This document shows positions 26,352-37,834 of a stretch of DNA of 64,000 bases, in pieces. The notes under the pieces were generated by a model. The model did not search any database. It had not been told where the DNA came from and saw only the letters and a program-made list of their open reading frames with translations. The stretch spans positions 4,036,901 through 4,100,900 of the forward strand of contig FN649751.1 of the NCBI GenBank assembly GCA_000310025.1, in the 5' to 3' direction. Position 1 is the first letter of the stretch, and each line of letters opens with the position of its first letter. Source of the stretch: Ectocarpus siliculosus. Lineage: Eukaryota > Sar > Phaeophyceae > Ectocarpales > Ectocarpaceae. The translations under genes were made by a program, and so were the position numbers.

Positions 26352-28315
26352 AAAACATACAGAACAAAAAGAACAGTTTGTGCGGGCTGAATTTAACGGT
26401 TACCCTCCTAGTGCGGAGATGGAGTCCTTTACAGCGCACACGCTATCATCTAACCCAGTCGCCATTCACTCCCCATGTTCGCAGCCAAAAGGGCAAGCCA
26501 CGCCATACCGGTACACACCACATTTTACGTGCGGAGCGCACACATCGGAAAGGTTATTTCTTCGGGCTTTCTGAGACGATCTTGCCGGGAGAATGTCGAT
26601 ATTATGCCATGCAACGGCAACCGGCGGGGTTCTGAACTAGAGTAGGGGACACACATCAGACTATAAAACTCACCAACATTAGAGTAGGATGCAATGAGCA
26701 CAACGAGGAAAGTCGGCCGCGAGCGTGCGGGAGAACGAGAGAGCAGTGCTACAGCATCGCGGTGCTGCGTGTTGCGCAAGGTTTTTCCACTTGTAGCATG
26801 TTTTGCGGACATGGGGTTACGTACAGTAAAAATGTCAGGTGAAACCAGCAGTACTTGTAGCCGCCTTGGGCAGCGCCTATGCCGACTTGAGGCTTTCGAC
26901 TTTTCTGTTTCTTTGAGCAAAACATTTTCGTTGTTTTAGTTGGTGGTGATGCTGGTGGTGGTGGCGGCGATACTGGGTTCACCTGATAATACCATTTGTT
27001 TCAGGGACTTCCTCCTCGTCCGTCGCTCTCAAGAAATAAGAAGAATAAAACATAGTACTCCGCTCAGGGTACAACATGACAACAACATGAAATGCTTCAT
27101 AGTAGTATACAGTGCCCTGAATAAATCCACAACAACTCGGGGGAACTACAAATACATCACCAGGTGTGTGTGCGTCGACACGCACAGAGACGGAGTCTTA
27201 GTTCCCGTGATTTATGTAGCGCAACGACCATTGTTGCCCTACAGGTATGCTACATGCATACCCTGCTGTTTGTGATCGATCCACTTGTCCGAAAACCCAA
27301 CATAGATCCATTCTTGAACTTGCTACGGCTGGTTCTCCTGCTGCTGCTGATCTAACAGCAGCAGCAGCTGGCACAGCAACATGCGCCAACATGACAGCCA
27401 CTGCATCGCCTCACCAGCAGCAGCCACACGCCCTTCAAGCGCGCGGCAGCAGCGGTTCAACTCTACAAGCAGGTCAACTCTACAAGCAGTGTTATCATCA
27501 CACCCCCTTTGTATCACACACCCTCATCACCCCCAAACACACCCTGTGGGTGTTCGGACGTGCTACCACACCCCCTGGTTTATCACACCCCCTTAGGGAC
27601 GGACCTCTGCAAGCTGCACTTTATCACCCGGGCTACATAAGATACCACACACCCTAGGATACCACACCCGGTGACAATATTATTGAAGCCCAACATGTCA
27701 TCACCGGGGTGTGTTATCTTGTGTCGTCTATGGTATACATACTGTCAGATAGTGGTGGGGGAATAGTATCTTGCAGACGCCAACGGTCACTTGTCACGTA
27801 CCGCACACACACAAAGCAACATCGACACAAGACCACACGCCACCCCCGCTGCCCGACTGCCCGAAAGTTTACGATTGCGCCGCCTCTCGGTACACTGCAG
27901 TGCTTTTGTGCTTTTCGACTTTTGACCCGCACCCAAAAAGTTCCCTCTTTACCTGGGAGATCGCTGCGGAAGCAAAGTCTCAAGCTCTCGCAAGGTGCCA
28001 ACAAGTTCCTCGTCATGCTGGAGCGCGTACGTGTGAGAGTCCATGACACTTTCTGAAAAGGCTCGTATCTATCTCTATTTTTTTTTTCGCGCATAGAAAA
28101 AAGCCTCGAGAACCTTGAAAACCCGGCTTCTGGAACAATCGCCTCAGCTGATCGGGCTAATCGGGCCAATCGGTTTCGAAGGTTCGAACGTTCACCAGTA
28201 GCAGCAGTGTCGTCCACAGCAGTACATTAGTCCAACAACCTCCCCCCCATACACACAACAACCGCTGGGAGAGGGAGAGAGAGACAAAACCTTTGCACAG
28301 CATCCACAAGACCAG
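26352..28315. other. Spacer upstream of the DnaJ gene with CACACCC-type degenerate repeats
   Basis: No gene recognised. 27495-27675 is a run of degenerate units around ATCACACCCCC and ACCACACCC, interspersed with TATCAC. 27345-27375 holds CAG/CTG repeats. The last few hundred bases must contain the DnaJ promoter and 5' UTR, including a GA tract at 28269-28284. Confidence 0.5.
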
Positions 28316-31300
28316 ATGGGGAAGAACTACTATGACGTGTTGGGGGTGCCCAAGGGCACATCGGATGCCGCGAAGATCAAGAAAGCCTACCGGAAGCTCG
28401 CTCTCCGGTTTCATCCAGACAAGCCAACGGGCGATACAGCCAAGTTCCAAGGTATGTAACCTAACTTGCTGCAAGCACACGTGGTTTCTGTCCGAGCTAC
28501 TGGGGGTTTGGGTGCTCGTCACGGTAGTGCCCTGTGCTACCAAAGGGCGGTGGACCTTTTCTTTCCCTCGAGCCTCCGTGCGCGTTGCTTGCGTGGTGTG
28601 CTACACATCAGAGGGTACTTACAGCAGCACTGCTGTAGACTAAATACTGCTGTAGTTGCACGTCTCCCTTCTAGAAAGTCTCTTTGATTTCTAAATACAA
28701 ACTAACCGAGTCGACCTCCCGCCGTGGGTGCGCCCTGCTTGCTGTTTTCCCCCGTGGTCACACCCCAGAAATCAGCGAGGCCTTCGAAGTGCTGGGCGAC
28801 GACAAGAAGAAGAAGCTGTATGACCAGTTCGGCGAGGCTGGCCTAGGTCCAGGCGTTGGCGGGGGAGGCGGAGGGTCTTCGGAGGAAAGCGGCATGCCCT
28901 TCACGCGGTCGCGCGGAGCCTCGCCGTTCGGTGGCGGCGGGGGAGGGACTCACCAGACCTTTTCGTTCAGCACGGGCGGCGGCGGCGGCGGCGGAGGGTT
29001 CCACGGGAGCGACCCTTTCAGCATTTTCGAGTCCATGTTCGGCACCGGAGACATCAACGAAGGTGTGGTGGGTGGGTGTGATGCTCTTTGTCAGGCTCGG
29101 GTGTGTGCTTTGCTTCAACAAAACGTTCCTGTTGGTTGATGCCGATTCTGTCCTATGTTTCCTCTTCTCCCGCCACCCACGGTGAGTCGCGGGTGTACCT
29201 TAGGACTTGTTCCGCTTGAAATGGTGCGATAAGTCAGGCACGCACTCGGTGGCGGCTGCAAGTGCGTCGTGCGTTTTGTCCGAACTTTCGTCGTCCATGC
29301 TTCTACTATACCCAACGCGATAATTTGAAATAGAGCCAGCACGCATGATCATCATGTACGTTTCTCCTCGCTACCGCACACCTGCAGGCCACACATGACC
29401 TAAGTCTATTGCTATAGTTACGAAACTGCCAAGCGACACGATCGCAGCCGCTGCTGCTCTGAGTGCAAGGAGTGCGAGCACCTATGAGACTCCGGCCGGC
29501 AATGATCACTCAGTAACTGCTGTATTTCGAAGTTGTGTTCCCATGGTGTAATAATACATGAGCTGAACTTCAAATCGTACAATACACTCTGTCAGCACAT
29601 CCACAAGCTATGAAAGGCAAATAGGGGGTACTATGGTCACCCGTCAATGCGTTGGGCGACGTAGGGTAGGAGGTGGACACTTGATGTCCTCCTGTATCTG
29701 TGCGATTTCATCAACCCCTATCCATTAGACGTATTGTATTGGGTGCACATCGGAGGAGGGGGGGGTGGGGGCAGACAAATGCTCGAAGTTGTCGTACCCA
29801 CAAGCTCGAGAGCTGAAACTCCGGAGAAGCACTCAAACGATGCGAAAATTCCCCAATGTTCATGGGCATTACATCTATACAAGCAACCGGCCGACTGCCT
29901 ATTTCGCCAACGTCGCGCTCTTTGTGTAGCAAGGTGTTTGGCTTCTTACCGACACTTGTGCAACGAGGGGTCACTTGTGCAACGAGGGGTCAACATATTC
30001 AGGCAACCCGGTGTATTCAAATCCCTTGTTGTGTTGATGTTGTTGCTGCTCTGCTCTGTTTCGTTTTTCGGTTGCGGTTGTCGTAGATTCTGACCAGTTG
30101 ATCTAGTCCGCCACTTTTTTTTTTTTTCCCTGTCCGCCCCTTCCTCCCCATGCAAATCTCCCCCTATTTCAATGAAATGTCATGTTCCGTGACATACTAC
30201 TGACCGACAACTTTCACACCTTTACACCCACCCACTGCCGTATTATTTCCCCGCAAACGGAAATCGACCATGCATAACTCAGCCGTCGGCCGAGAGGGTT
30301 TCCCGATGGGGGCGGGCTTGAACGGGATGCGAATGGGCGGCATGGGTGGTGGCTTCGGTGGAGGCATGCCGGCGGCAGGCTCTTCTTCCCCTCCAAAGGC
30401 GGCGAGGCGCCAGGCGCCGCCGGTGGAGCACTGCCTGAACCTGTCGCTGGAGGAGCTGTACCAGGGGTCCTCGAAGCGGATGAGAATCACCAAGAAGGTG
30501 AGAGGTGTCATGTCATGTGATGTATTGTGATGTGGTATGGTGCAGCAGTATGGTAGCTAAGGTGATTTTTGTTTTTTGGGGGGTGGGTGAGGGAAGGAAG
30601 CAGCTTGCCATTTCTCATGTCGACGTTAGCCGCGCCGACATGCTGAGCTCTGAAAAGGACTTGAATTTTAGCGGGGAAGTAAAACGCCCCAAATAATTTT
30701 TTGTACCCGGACTTCCTTCCTCCCGGTGTGTGTTGTGTAATAAATATATTTTCTTGTGTTTCCATGACTACACATACATGCGTGAGTTCTCGGGGCTTGG
30801 CCCTTCGTTCTCTTCGCGTGGGCGTGCTTTTGGGTCCTTCCTCCGTTGGTTTTTCATATTATTTACCAGCAATTTGAAGGTGCTGTGCTGTGCTGTGCAG
30901 TCGCCCTTCTTGTTATTGGGTGCTGCTTCTGTCTCCGTCTCTGTCTCTGGCCACCCGGGCCTGGGCGTCGCCTCACCTGTTATTTTTGTCGAGCTGTCTC
31001 GGTCCCGCACAAGTGGGGCTCCTATCTGGTTGTCTATCTGGAGCTGTTCCCCCAACGGTATTGTGTTCTTGTTGAATATGTTGTGGTTGAACGGATGGTC
31101 CGTTTCTCACTATGCTCTTGTTGAACGGATAGTTGTTTTCTCTCACCGACCGAACGGTAGCACCATTTTCTCATTCACCCAACAGACTGCTACCGCTTTA
31201 GGGTACTGTAGAAGCGAGATGAACCGACGACACCCCTTACGCCGCTTGTCAGCAGGTGCCGACTCTCTCATTCCTCCCTGCCCTCCGTGTTTCTCCTTCC

Positions 31301-33706
31301 GTTTTCCGACTAAAAAACAATTGATACGATCGAATGAACGAACGAACCGGCCGCTTGGGGTGATGACGGCAGACCTCAACCGGGGAGGCGCAAGTCGACA
31401 AGACGATCACCATCAAGCCCGGCTGGAAGAATGGGACGAAGATCACCTACAAGCAGGAGGGCGACGAGCAACCAGGCATGCTCCCGGCCGGTGGGTGTTT
31501 TTCTTCCGTTTGTAGGCGTTTTTTTCTTCTCTTTTTTTTTAATCAGCCTCGATTGCAGCGAAATCGCGTGCTGCTGTGCAAGGGGTGTGTGTTTGACCTC
31601 CGTTGGGCTTTTTAGAGCGTCGTCGGAAATGCGGCTTTCCGTACATGTGTTGGTAGCGTCTGCGCATCGATCAGCCTTTTCTTTGTGACGTGCTCGGCTT
31701 GTGTCTTGATGTTTTCGGATTGAAAGCGTTTGGCCCCGTCGGAGGCACGCGCGGTCGGCGCCCTCCCCTCCCTTCCCAAATGTTTGTTGACTCCGGCGCT
31801 GTCTAGATATGCTGGGTTCATTCAGTCACGGGGATTCAAAACGTTGCAGGGTACGCCATGGTAACTTTTTCTCGTCCCTTTCGCGCGGGTTTTTACTTAG
31901 TGTGCGTCCCCCCGTGCGTCGAAATCTCATCCCACTTGTTTTGGCCCGGCAGATATTGTATTCGTGATCAAGACCAAGCCTCACCCCAGGTTCACGAGGG
32001 AGGACCATGACCTCATCTGCACCGTCATCATAACGCTGGAGCAGGCGTTGACAGGTGGGTGGGTGCAAACAAGGCTACTTGTGCCGTCTGCATGGTTGCT
32101 ATGGTCAATGTGTTGTGGTGCGCAGCATGGATGGAAAAAAAAAAAAAAGAACACGCACACACGCGGCGGTTTGGCGGTAAGACTCATGTCCTTTCGTAGG
32201 CCGGTCGATTCAAGCGGTATCATAGATGCTGTTGAAAGAAATACGCGCGCACACACACACGTGCGCCCCAAACGTTCGTTTGCACTTTCTATTTTTTGAG
32301 AGTTTTTCAAAGGTGCTTGCATATTAGCAACCAAGCTGCGCCTTGTTTTCCTCGAAAAGTAGGGATTTTCGTTGCGCGTAGATCTGACGTGCGTATAACT
32401 CGTGCAAGGCGTGCGAGTGGGTCGTGGCAAACGCACATGCGTTTGCACCGCTGTGAGGTACACGAGCATGCGACTTTTCCACTTTCCACGCTCCCTCACG
32501 TGCATTGATGAACGAACGAACCAACCAAAGGACCTAACCGAATGTAACCGGCGAATCAATCGGTGCACTTGCAGGCTTCACTATCCCGATCGACACCCTC
32601 GACGGTAGAAAGGTCATGGTTACGGAGCCGGGCCTCTCGACGTCCTCCCAGGAGACCGTGGTCCGGGGAGAGGGGATGCCGTCCCAGAAGGACCAACGAG
32701 TACGAGGGAACCTCACCGTCAGGTACGTTTGTGTTTGATGCTTCTTCTGCGGAAAAGGTTTTGCCGAATTGAAGAGCCAGCCTTAGACGATGGCGGGCGT
32801 GTTTTGCATGAAAGCGGGGCAGGTCTAGTCGGTGACAGCAGCGAAGCGAGTTAGCCCCCCGCCCTTTGGGAGACGGTAGTCGTGTGGAAACGGGCGGGCG
32901 AATTGGCGGAGACGTGCACATCGTTTGTAGTCTCGTCGGGTGTAGTGGTATGCTACAGTATCGGGCAAGAGGGGGTAAGCCAAGAGCGTGCTGTCGGTTT
33001 GGCTCCTTACCGTGTAGCGTCGCCCTGCTCCTCGGTGTTGTCCGAACAGCTGCTGCTGCTGCCGACCCTCGGCACTGCTGTCTGTAGGTGACTCTTTTCC
33101 CTCGAGTTCTTGGTAGTTCATTGGCTTGTCGTTGCTGCGGGGGTGGAACGGGATCTAATACCGCACTTGTGCTTTACTAACAGCGAATCGCACACCCCCT
33201 TTGAAAGAGTTTAATGTTTGGTTGCTCCACAACCGAGAGGTCACGACTGCTTAAAAGGGCGGTTTCGAAAACGATGTCGTCGAGATTCCTTAGACCTATC
33301 GGTCGGTTTTTGACAGCACCCTCTTGATTGTGGGGCAATCAAGCTGTATGAAAGTCGGGTCTAGGTGGGGTGCGATCATCTGCACAACCACGGTAGTCCT
33401 GGTTCCTTATCCTGGCTGAGATCCAGTTTCATCCCGCTTAGGTCCTGTTTTGTGTGCAGGTCAAGCACCAAAGCACCACCAAACCCTATCTGAGTAATTC
33501 AACGTTCAAGTCGCACTCTCTCTCGCCCACCCGTTCCCCCTGATCGCTATTTTGAATCTTCTCTGGGGTCGTTTTTCACCGTACCCCCCCCCCCCTCACG
33601 CGCCTCTTCGCCACGTCCGCTGAACAGATACAGAGTCGAGTTCCCACTACCGGCGAAGACAGAGGCCGAGAAAAGACGGCGCCGCCAAGCAGTCGAGAGC
33701 ATGTGA
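28316..33706 (+). CDS. Type II DnaJ/Hsp40 co-chaperone (DNAJB/Sis1-like)
   Basis: J-domain proteins deliver substrates to Hsp70 and trigger its ATPase. Seven exons join in phase: 28316-28451, 28769-29062, 30283-30497, 31388-31490, 31953-32054, 32575-32722 and 33628-33706, giving 358 residues, close to the DNAJB1/B4 length. The J domain starts [11 protein letters not shown] and has the essential HPD at residues 33-35. A Gly/Phe/Met-rich linker follows in exons 2-3 (GGGG runs, then [13 protein letters not shown]). The C-terminal substrate-binding part shows [44 protein letters not shown] and [13 protein letters not shown]. There is no cysteine zinc finger, so it is class B, not DnaJA. It lacks signal peptide, KDEL and membrane segment, so it is probably cytosolic or nuclear. 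The C-terminus is basic ([12 protein letters not shown]) rather than EEVD. Confidence 0.95.
29954..29992. repeat. 17-bp direct duplication in DnaJ intron 2
   Basis: ACTTGTGCAACGAGGGGTC occurs twice back to back. It lies deep in the 1.2-kb intron and shows no relation to splicing. Confidence 0.7.
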
Positions 33707-35212
33707 AAATGCTTTGTAGCAGCTAGATCCCATGCGTGTTTTGTTCTTCAAGTTCGCCATGTATATGTAAAAATAACCTTGTTTACTGGGGGGGTGGGGG
33801 GTAGGACCTCGGCGGACGTGCGGCGGTCGCGTGCTCTTCACGATGGAGCAGAATTCCTGTTGCCGACTACACATGGCTGTGGGTATGTAGCATGAGTGTC
33901 GCGCGCGTAGGCAGTGTGTTGGAGACAGACGCAGGTTGTTTGTTGCTGCTGTTGTGCTAGTGGAAAAACTGCCTGGGCACTACTATTTAATAGGATCCCG
34001 CGCTGGACTCGTAGCATAGCAGGGGCCGCGTCGTGTGGGACGTCATGGACATGTATATATTTTTGAAGCTGTGTCATGCCATTGACGTGACGTGTTGATC
34101 GTCGAGCTCCTTTCGTTGAGACTCGGATATTTCAACGAGAGTTGTCTGTCGGTTTATTTCATTTTTTTGTGATGATGTAGAAGGAAACGATTACTTGATT
34201 ACTTGTATAATATTGATAATGATAGTAGCGTCTGCAATGAATGTGAGCACCCAGCAGCACACCGGGGTCTGTCTATCTATCTACCAGCCGGCAGTGAAAT
34301 GCCTAGGTGCGAGGGCGGCACGACCGTCTCGAAGTTTCTCGTCAACCCTGGCTCTCGCGCCTGGGACAGTAACAACACGACAACATTTTGCTGCTGCTAT
34401 GCATCTGCTCGCCCGAGCTGTGATTTGGGATGACGGCACAAGCGCATGGGCTTGGTATCGACGCAAGCGTGCACAGCAGTGCTGTTTCGTACCACAGTAC
34501 ATGCCGCGCACCGCCGCAGGGCTGTTCGTCGGATTGTCGCCGGCGAACACGCGTGAGGCATGTGGATGCCGAGACTCGTAGCGATGATGCACATTGAGTA
34601 CCAGCGCTTTGTCCTTTCGGCGATGGGGTCCAACCGGTACGCTTGAGGCGTTTACTTCCTGCCGAACGGACGGGTGCATTCTGCATTGTCATTATGTTGT
34701 TCGATGCCGACCGAAGCAAGAGGGCTTTCGAACGTAAACAAGACCAAGCTTCGATGCAAGCCCCCGAAAAAAAAACGTATGCTTCACCGCAGATCCCCTG
34801 TGCGGTTCCGTCGCACGGATCAGAGAACCATCGGTTGGACAAGAAGGCGGCTGGTGCTCCTTGCCTGAAAAATATTTTTACACCTGCGCCCAAATATATG
34901 TATCTACCATGGGTACGTGGACTCCTACAATTAGTCCTCTGTACACCAAGGACAACGACAAGGACACTACCAACAATAACGCCACCAACGACATTAGCAC
35001 AGTGCCCATCCCCACCCACGACGCGACTGCACACCAAACAACGTGTTGCCCCTCTCATGTACGAGAACAAAATTCATCAGATCAGCGACAATAGAAAAAT
35101 GTGTGGTCGGGGGGTGGTAATAGAAGACGACAGTGGCGGGGGGGTCGCACGGACGGCGGAATTGACGAGACCCGTGACGGTAGAAGGATCTCTCTCTCTC
35201 TCTCGTTCTCTC
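33707..35212. other. Spacer between convergent DnaJ and malate synthase genes
   Basis: About 1.5 kb with both 3' UTRs. Open frames of up to 240 codons exist on either strand, but none shows a domain, biased composition or splice-compatible ends. A CT run at 35190-35205 lies just past the malate synthase stop. Confidence 0.5.
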
Positions 35213-37743
35213 CTACAGGCGGCCGTGCGAGATGTTGACGATATGGGGGTAGGCCACGGACGTAAGGAAGTCGTCCAGCTCGGGCGCGGTCATCATGTTC
35301 GCTGTCAGCCGCCCAGCCAGGCGAAACTTGCCGCCGCCGTCGCCGCCGGAGGCGGATAGGAGTTTGTGGGTGGCCCTCTCCGCGATATCTTGCACGAGGC
35401 GAGGGGTAATCTCGATGCCGTCGGACGTGGAGGCGCCGTGGTGGACCCATTGCCAGACCTTTAGTTCGGAATGATGGTACACCCGCATGCGGAGGCCAAA
35501 AAAAAAACGAGTGTGCGCACGCCGGCAATCAGTATCAGCGAGTGAGTGATGAGGCCACCGTTTAATTTGTATTATTTTGTTGCATATGAACATCCGGGGT
35601 ATGTATGCACCAAAGCAACCAACAGCTATCAATATGATTGGGTGCGTGAGGCTAGGTCGCTAGCGTGTCGACCAATGGGAGGAGTGGGTCAGAATAGGGA
35701 CAGGGGGGGGGGGGGGGGGGGGGGGGCCCCCNNNNNNNNNNNNNNNNNNNNNNNNNNNNNNNNNNNNNNNNNNNNNNNNNNNNNNNNNNNNNNNNNNNNN
35801 NNNNNNNNNNNNNNNNNNNNNNNNNNNNNNNATATTTTTTTTTCTAAAAAACACTAATTTAAAAAAGGTTGTTTTTTGGGGGGGGGCCCCCCCCCCCCCC
35901 CCCCCCGCCCGCCCTCCCCCAACCGTCAGCATGCACGAAAAAAAAAGGATTCGAATTTAGAACTTGTGTTCGTTCGCCTTGCGCTCGCGCGACCGCTGGA
36001 TCTTGTCCTTCCTCAGGTTCATCGCGCGCTTCCTCTTCTTCCTCTCCGCCACAGTCTCGAAGTTCCTTCAGTAAAAACAAGACAAAAAACAAGGGAAAGC
36101 GGCGTTGTAAGGGATAGATAGGGTTGACGTAGAATCGTGGGTCGGCAAGAACAGCGGAGGGAGCACCGTGGGGGGAAAGAGAGTGTGGAGACGACGGCAG
36201 TGTTGAGCCGAAGCGCACAAGGGCACCTTCCGCGTCTAGTGGACGCATAGCACACAGGGCATGATACAAAGCAGGTGGGTCAAGTGTGTCAGCGTCTAGT
36301 GGACATAGAACAGAGCATCTACTTCCAAGCAGCGGATAGCATACACATTAGGCATGGTACATAGCAGGTACGGCATGATCGAGAAAGGGGAGGCGCGGAA
36401 ACAAATTCACGTGAGCCAAGGAACGAGGCACAAAAAAGAGCAGCGTGTGTGTGTAGCTCTCGCTTCCTAGAGGGTTGGTCCATTTTCTTGCACGACTTGA
36501 GCACGTCCCGTTCGACTGCTGTGGTTATATCTCGAACGGGCAGACGATCATGTTAACTTCCTAAAAAAGGGTCTGCCGCGATGGGCACCTTCCGGCGGAA
36601 ACACATGGTCCGGCAAAAGCTGGTGGATTTGTTACTGCTGTACACCCCAACAAAATCTCACGATCTCGCTTGCACCCCTCGGAAAGGAGCAACAAAGAGC
36701 GCAACTCCACCTCCTGGCTATGGCGGCACCGTGCCCACGAACATAGCGCCTGGCTTTTTCGCATCAGTAGGCTACGATAGCTCTACAGTAGGTTAGCCAA
36801 CATACTGGATGAAGTACGACTCGGCTAAGTTGGGTCTCCATTTTCACGCGACAGCGGTGCCGTTGTCGTTGCTGGTGACTCGTGGTGGATATCCTAGCCG
36901 AATGACAAACCTCTGCGGGAAATCACAAACTTTTATACCCTTTGGGGGAAGAATGTGAACGGACTGCCATGAATGTACCGTGCGAATAAAAATACCCACC
37001 CGCTGCGGGATGCCGATTCTAACCCCCCCAAAACAAGTTCAGAACTGCATCTCCTTCGCCCTTCTTTCGCGGGTACGCTGGATCCGATCCTTGCGCCTGT
37101 TCTCCTTGAACTTGCGCTTCTTCCGTTCGGCGGTGGTCTCGAAGTGCCTGCGTGTGTACCACGTAAGAATATACGACCAGGCGTACGCATCGCGTACGCA
37201 ACGGTATACGGCAACAGGACCACATCGCGATACCAGCCAAGGGGGTAAGCCTGCTCTTGACTTTACCAAGGCTCTCTCGACTTGCCACGAAACACGGGAA
37301 GACCCTCTCTTTACACCACGGGATGGGTGCCGAAGTTAACCTCGGGCCGTCGCGTTGTCGTATTACCGTTGGAACCTCTTACATGACCGTTGGAGACGTA
37401 TTTTCGCTTAAACGTTTACTTTCCGCGCGACGAGCCCAAAACGAGGTCCTGGAGAGAGAAGGTTGTCCTTTTCTCAACAACAAAAAAAAACTCCCAATAG
37501 CAGAAAATATACTTCGAGTAGTACATTGAATAAATAGCAACGAAAATCAAAAAGAAATAGAAATAAACCCGGCCTGCAATACGAAAATTCCTGGCACAAA
37601 AGAAAATCCACGGTCCCGGTGCGCGGTTGTGGTTCAGGCTCATCTCCCACTGTACCTCTTCCACCGGAGCTCCTGAAGGTGCCCTGACCTCGACACCGTC
37701 CGGCGGAACCTCATCAGAGCGGCCTCCACGCTGCGGGCGCCCA

Positions 37744-37776
<33 letters not shown>

Positions 37777-37797
37777 CTAATGGGGGGGGGGGGGGGG

Positions 37798-37834
<37 letters not shown>

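Noticed and set aside
34339-35070. 242-codon minus-strand frame between DnaJ and malate synthase
   Set aside because: Composition is that of noncoding DNA here; no motif, no homologous text and no supporting splice sites.
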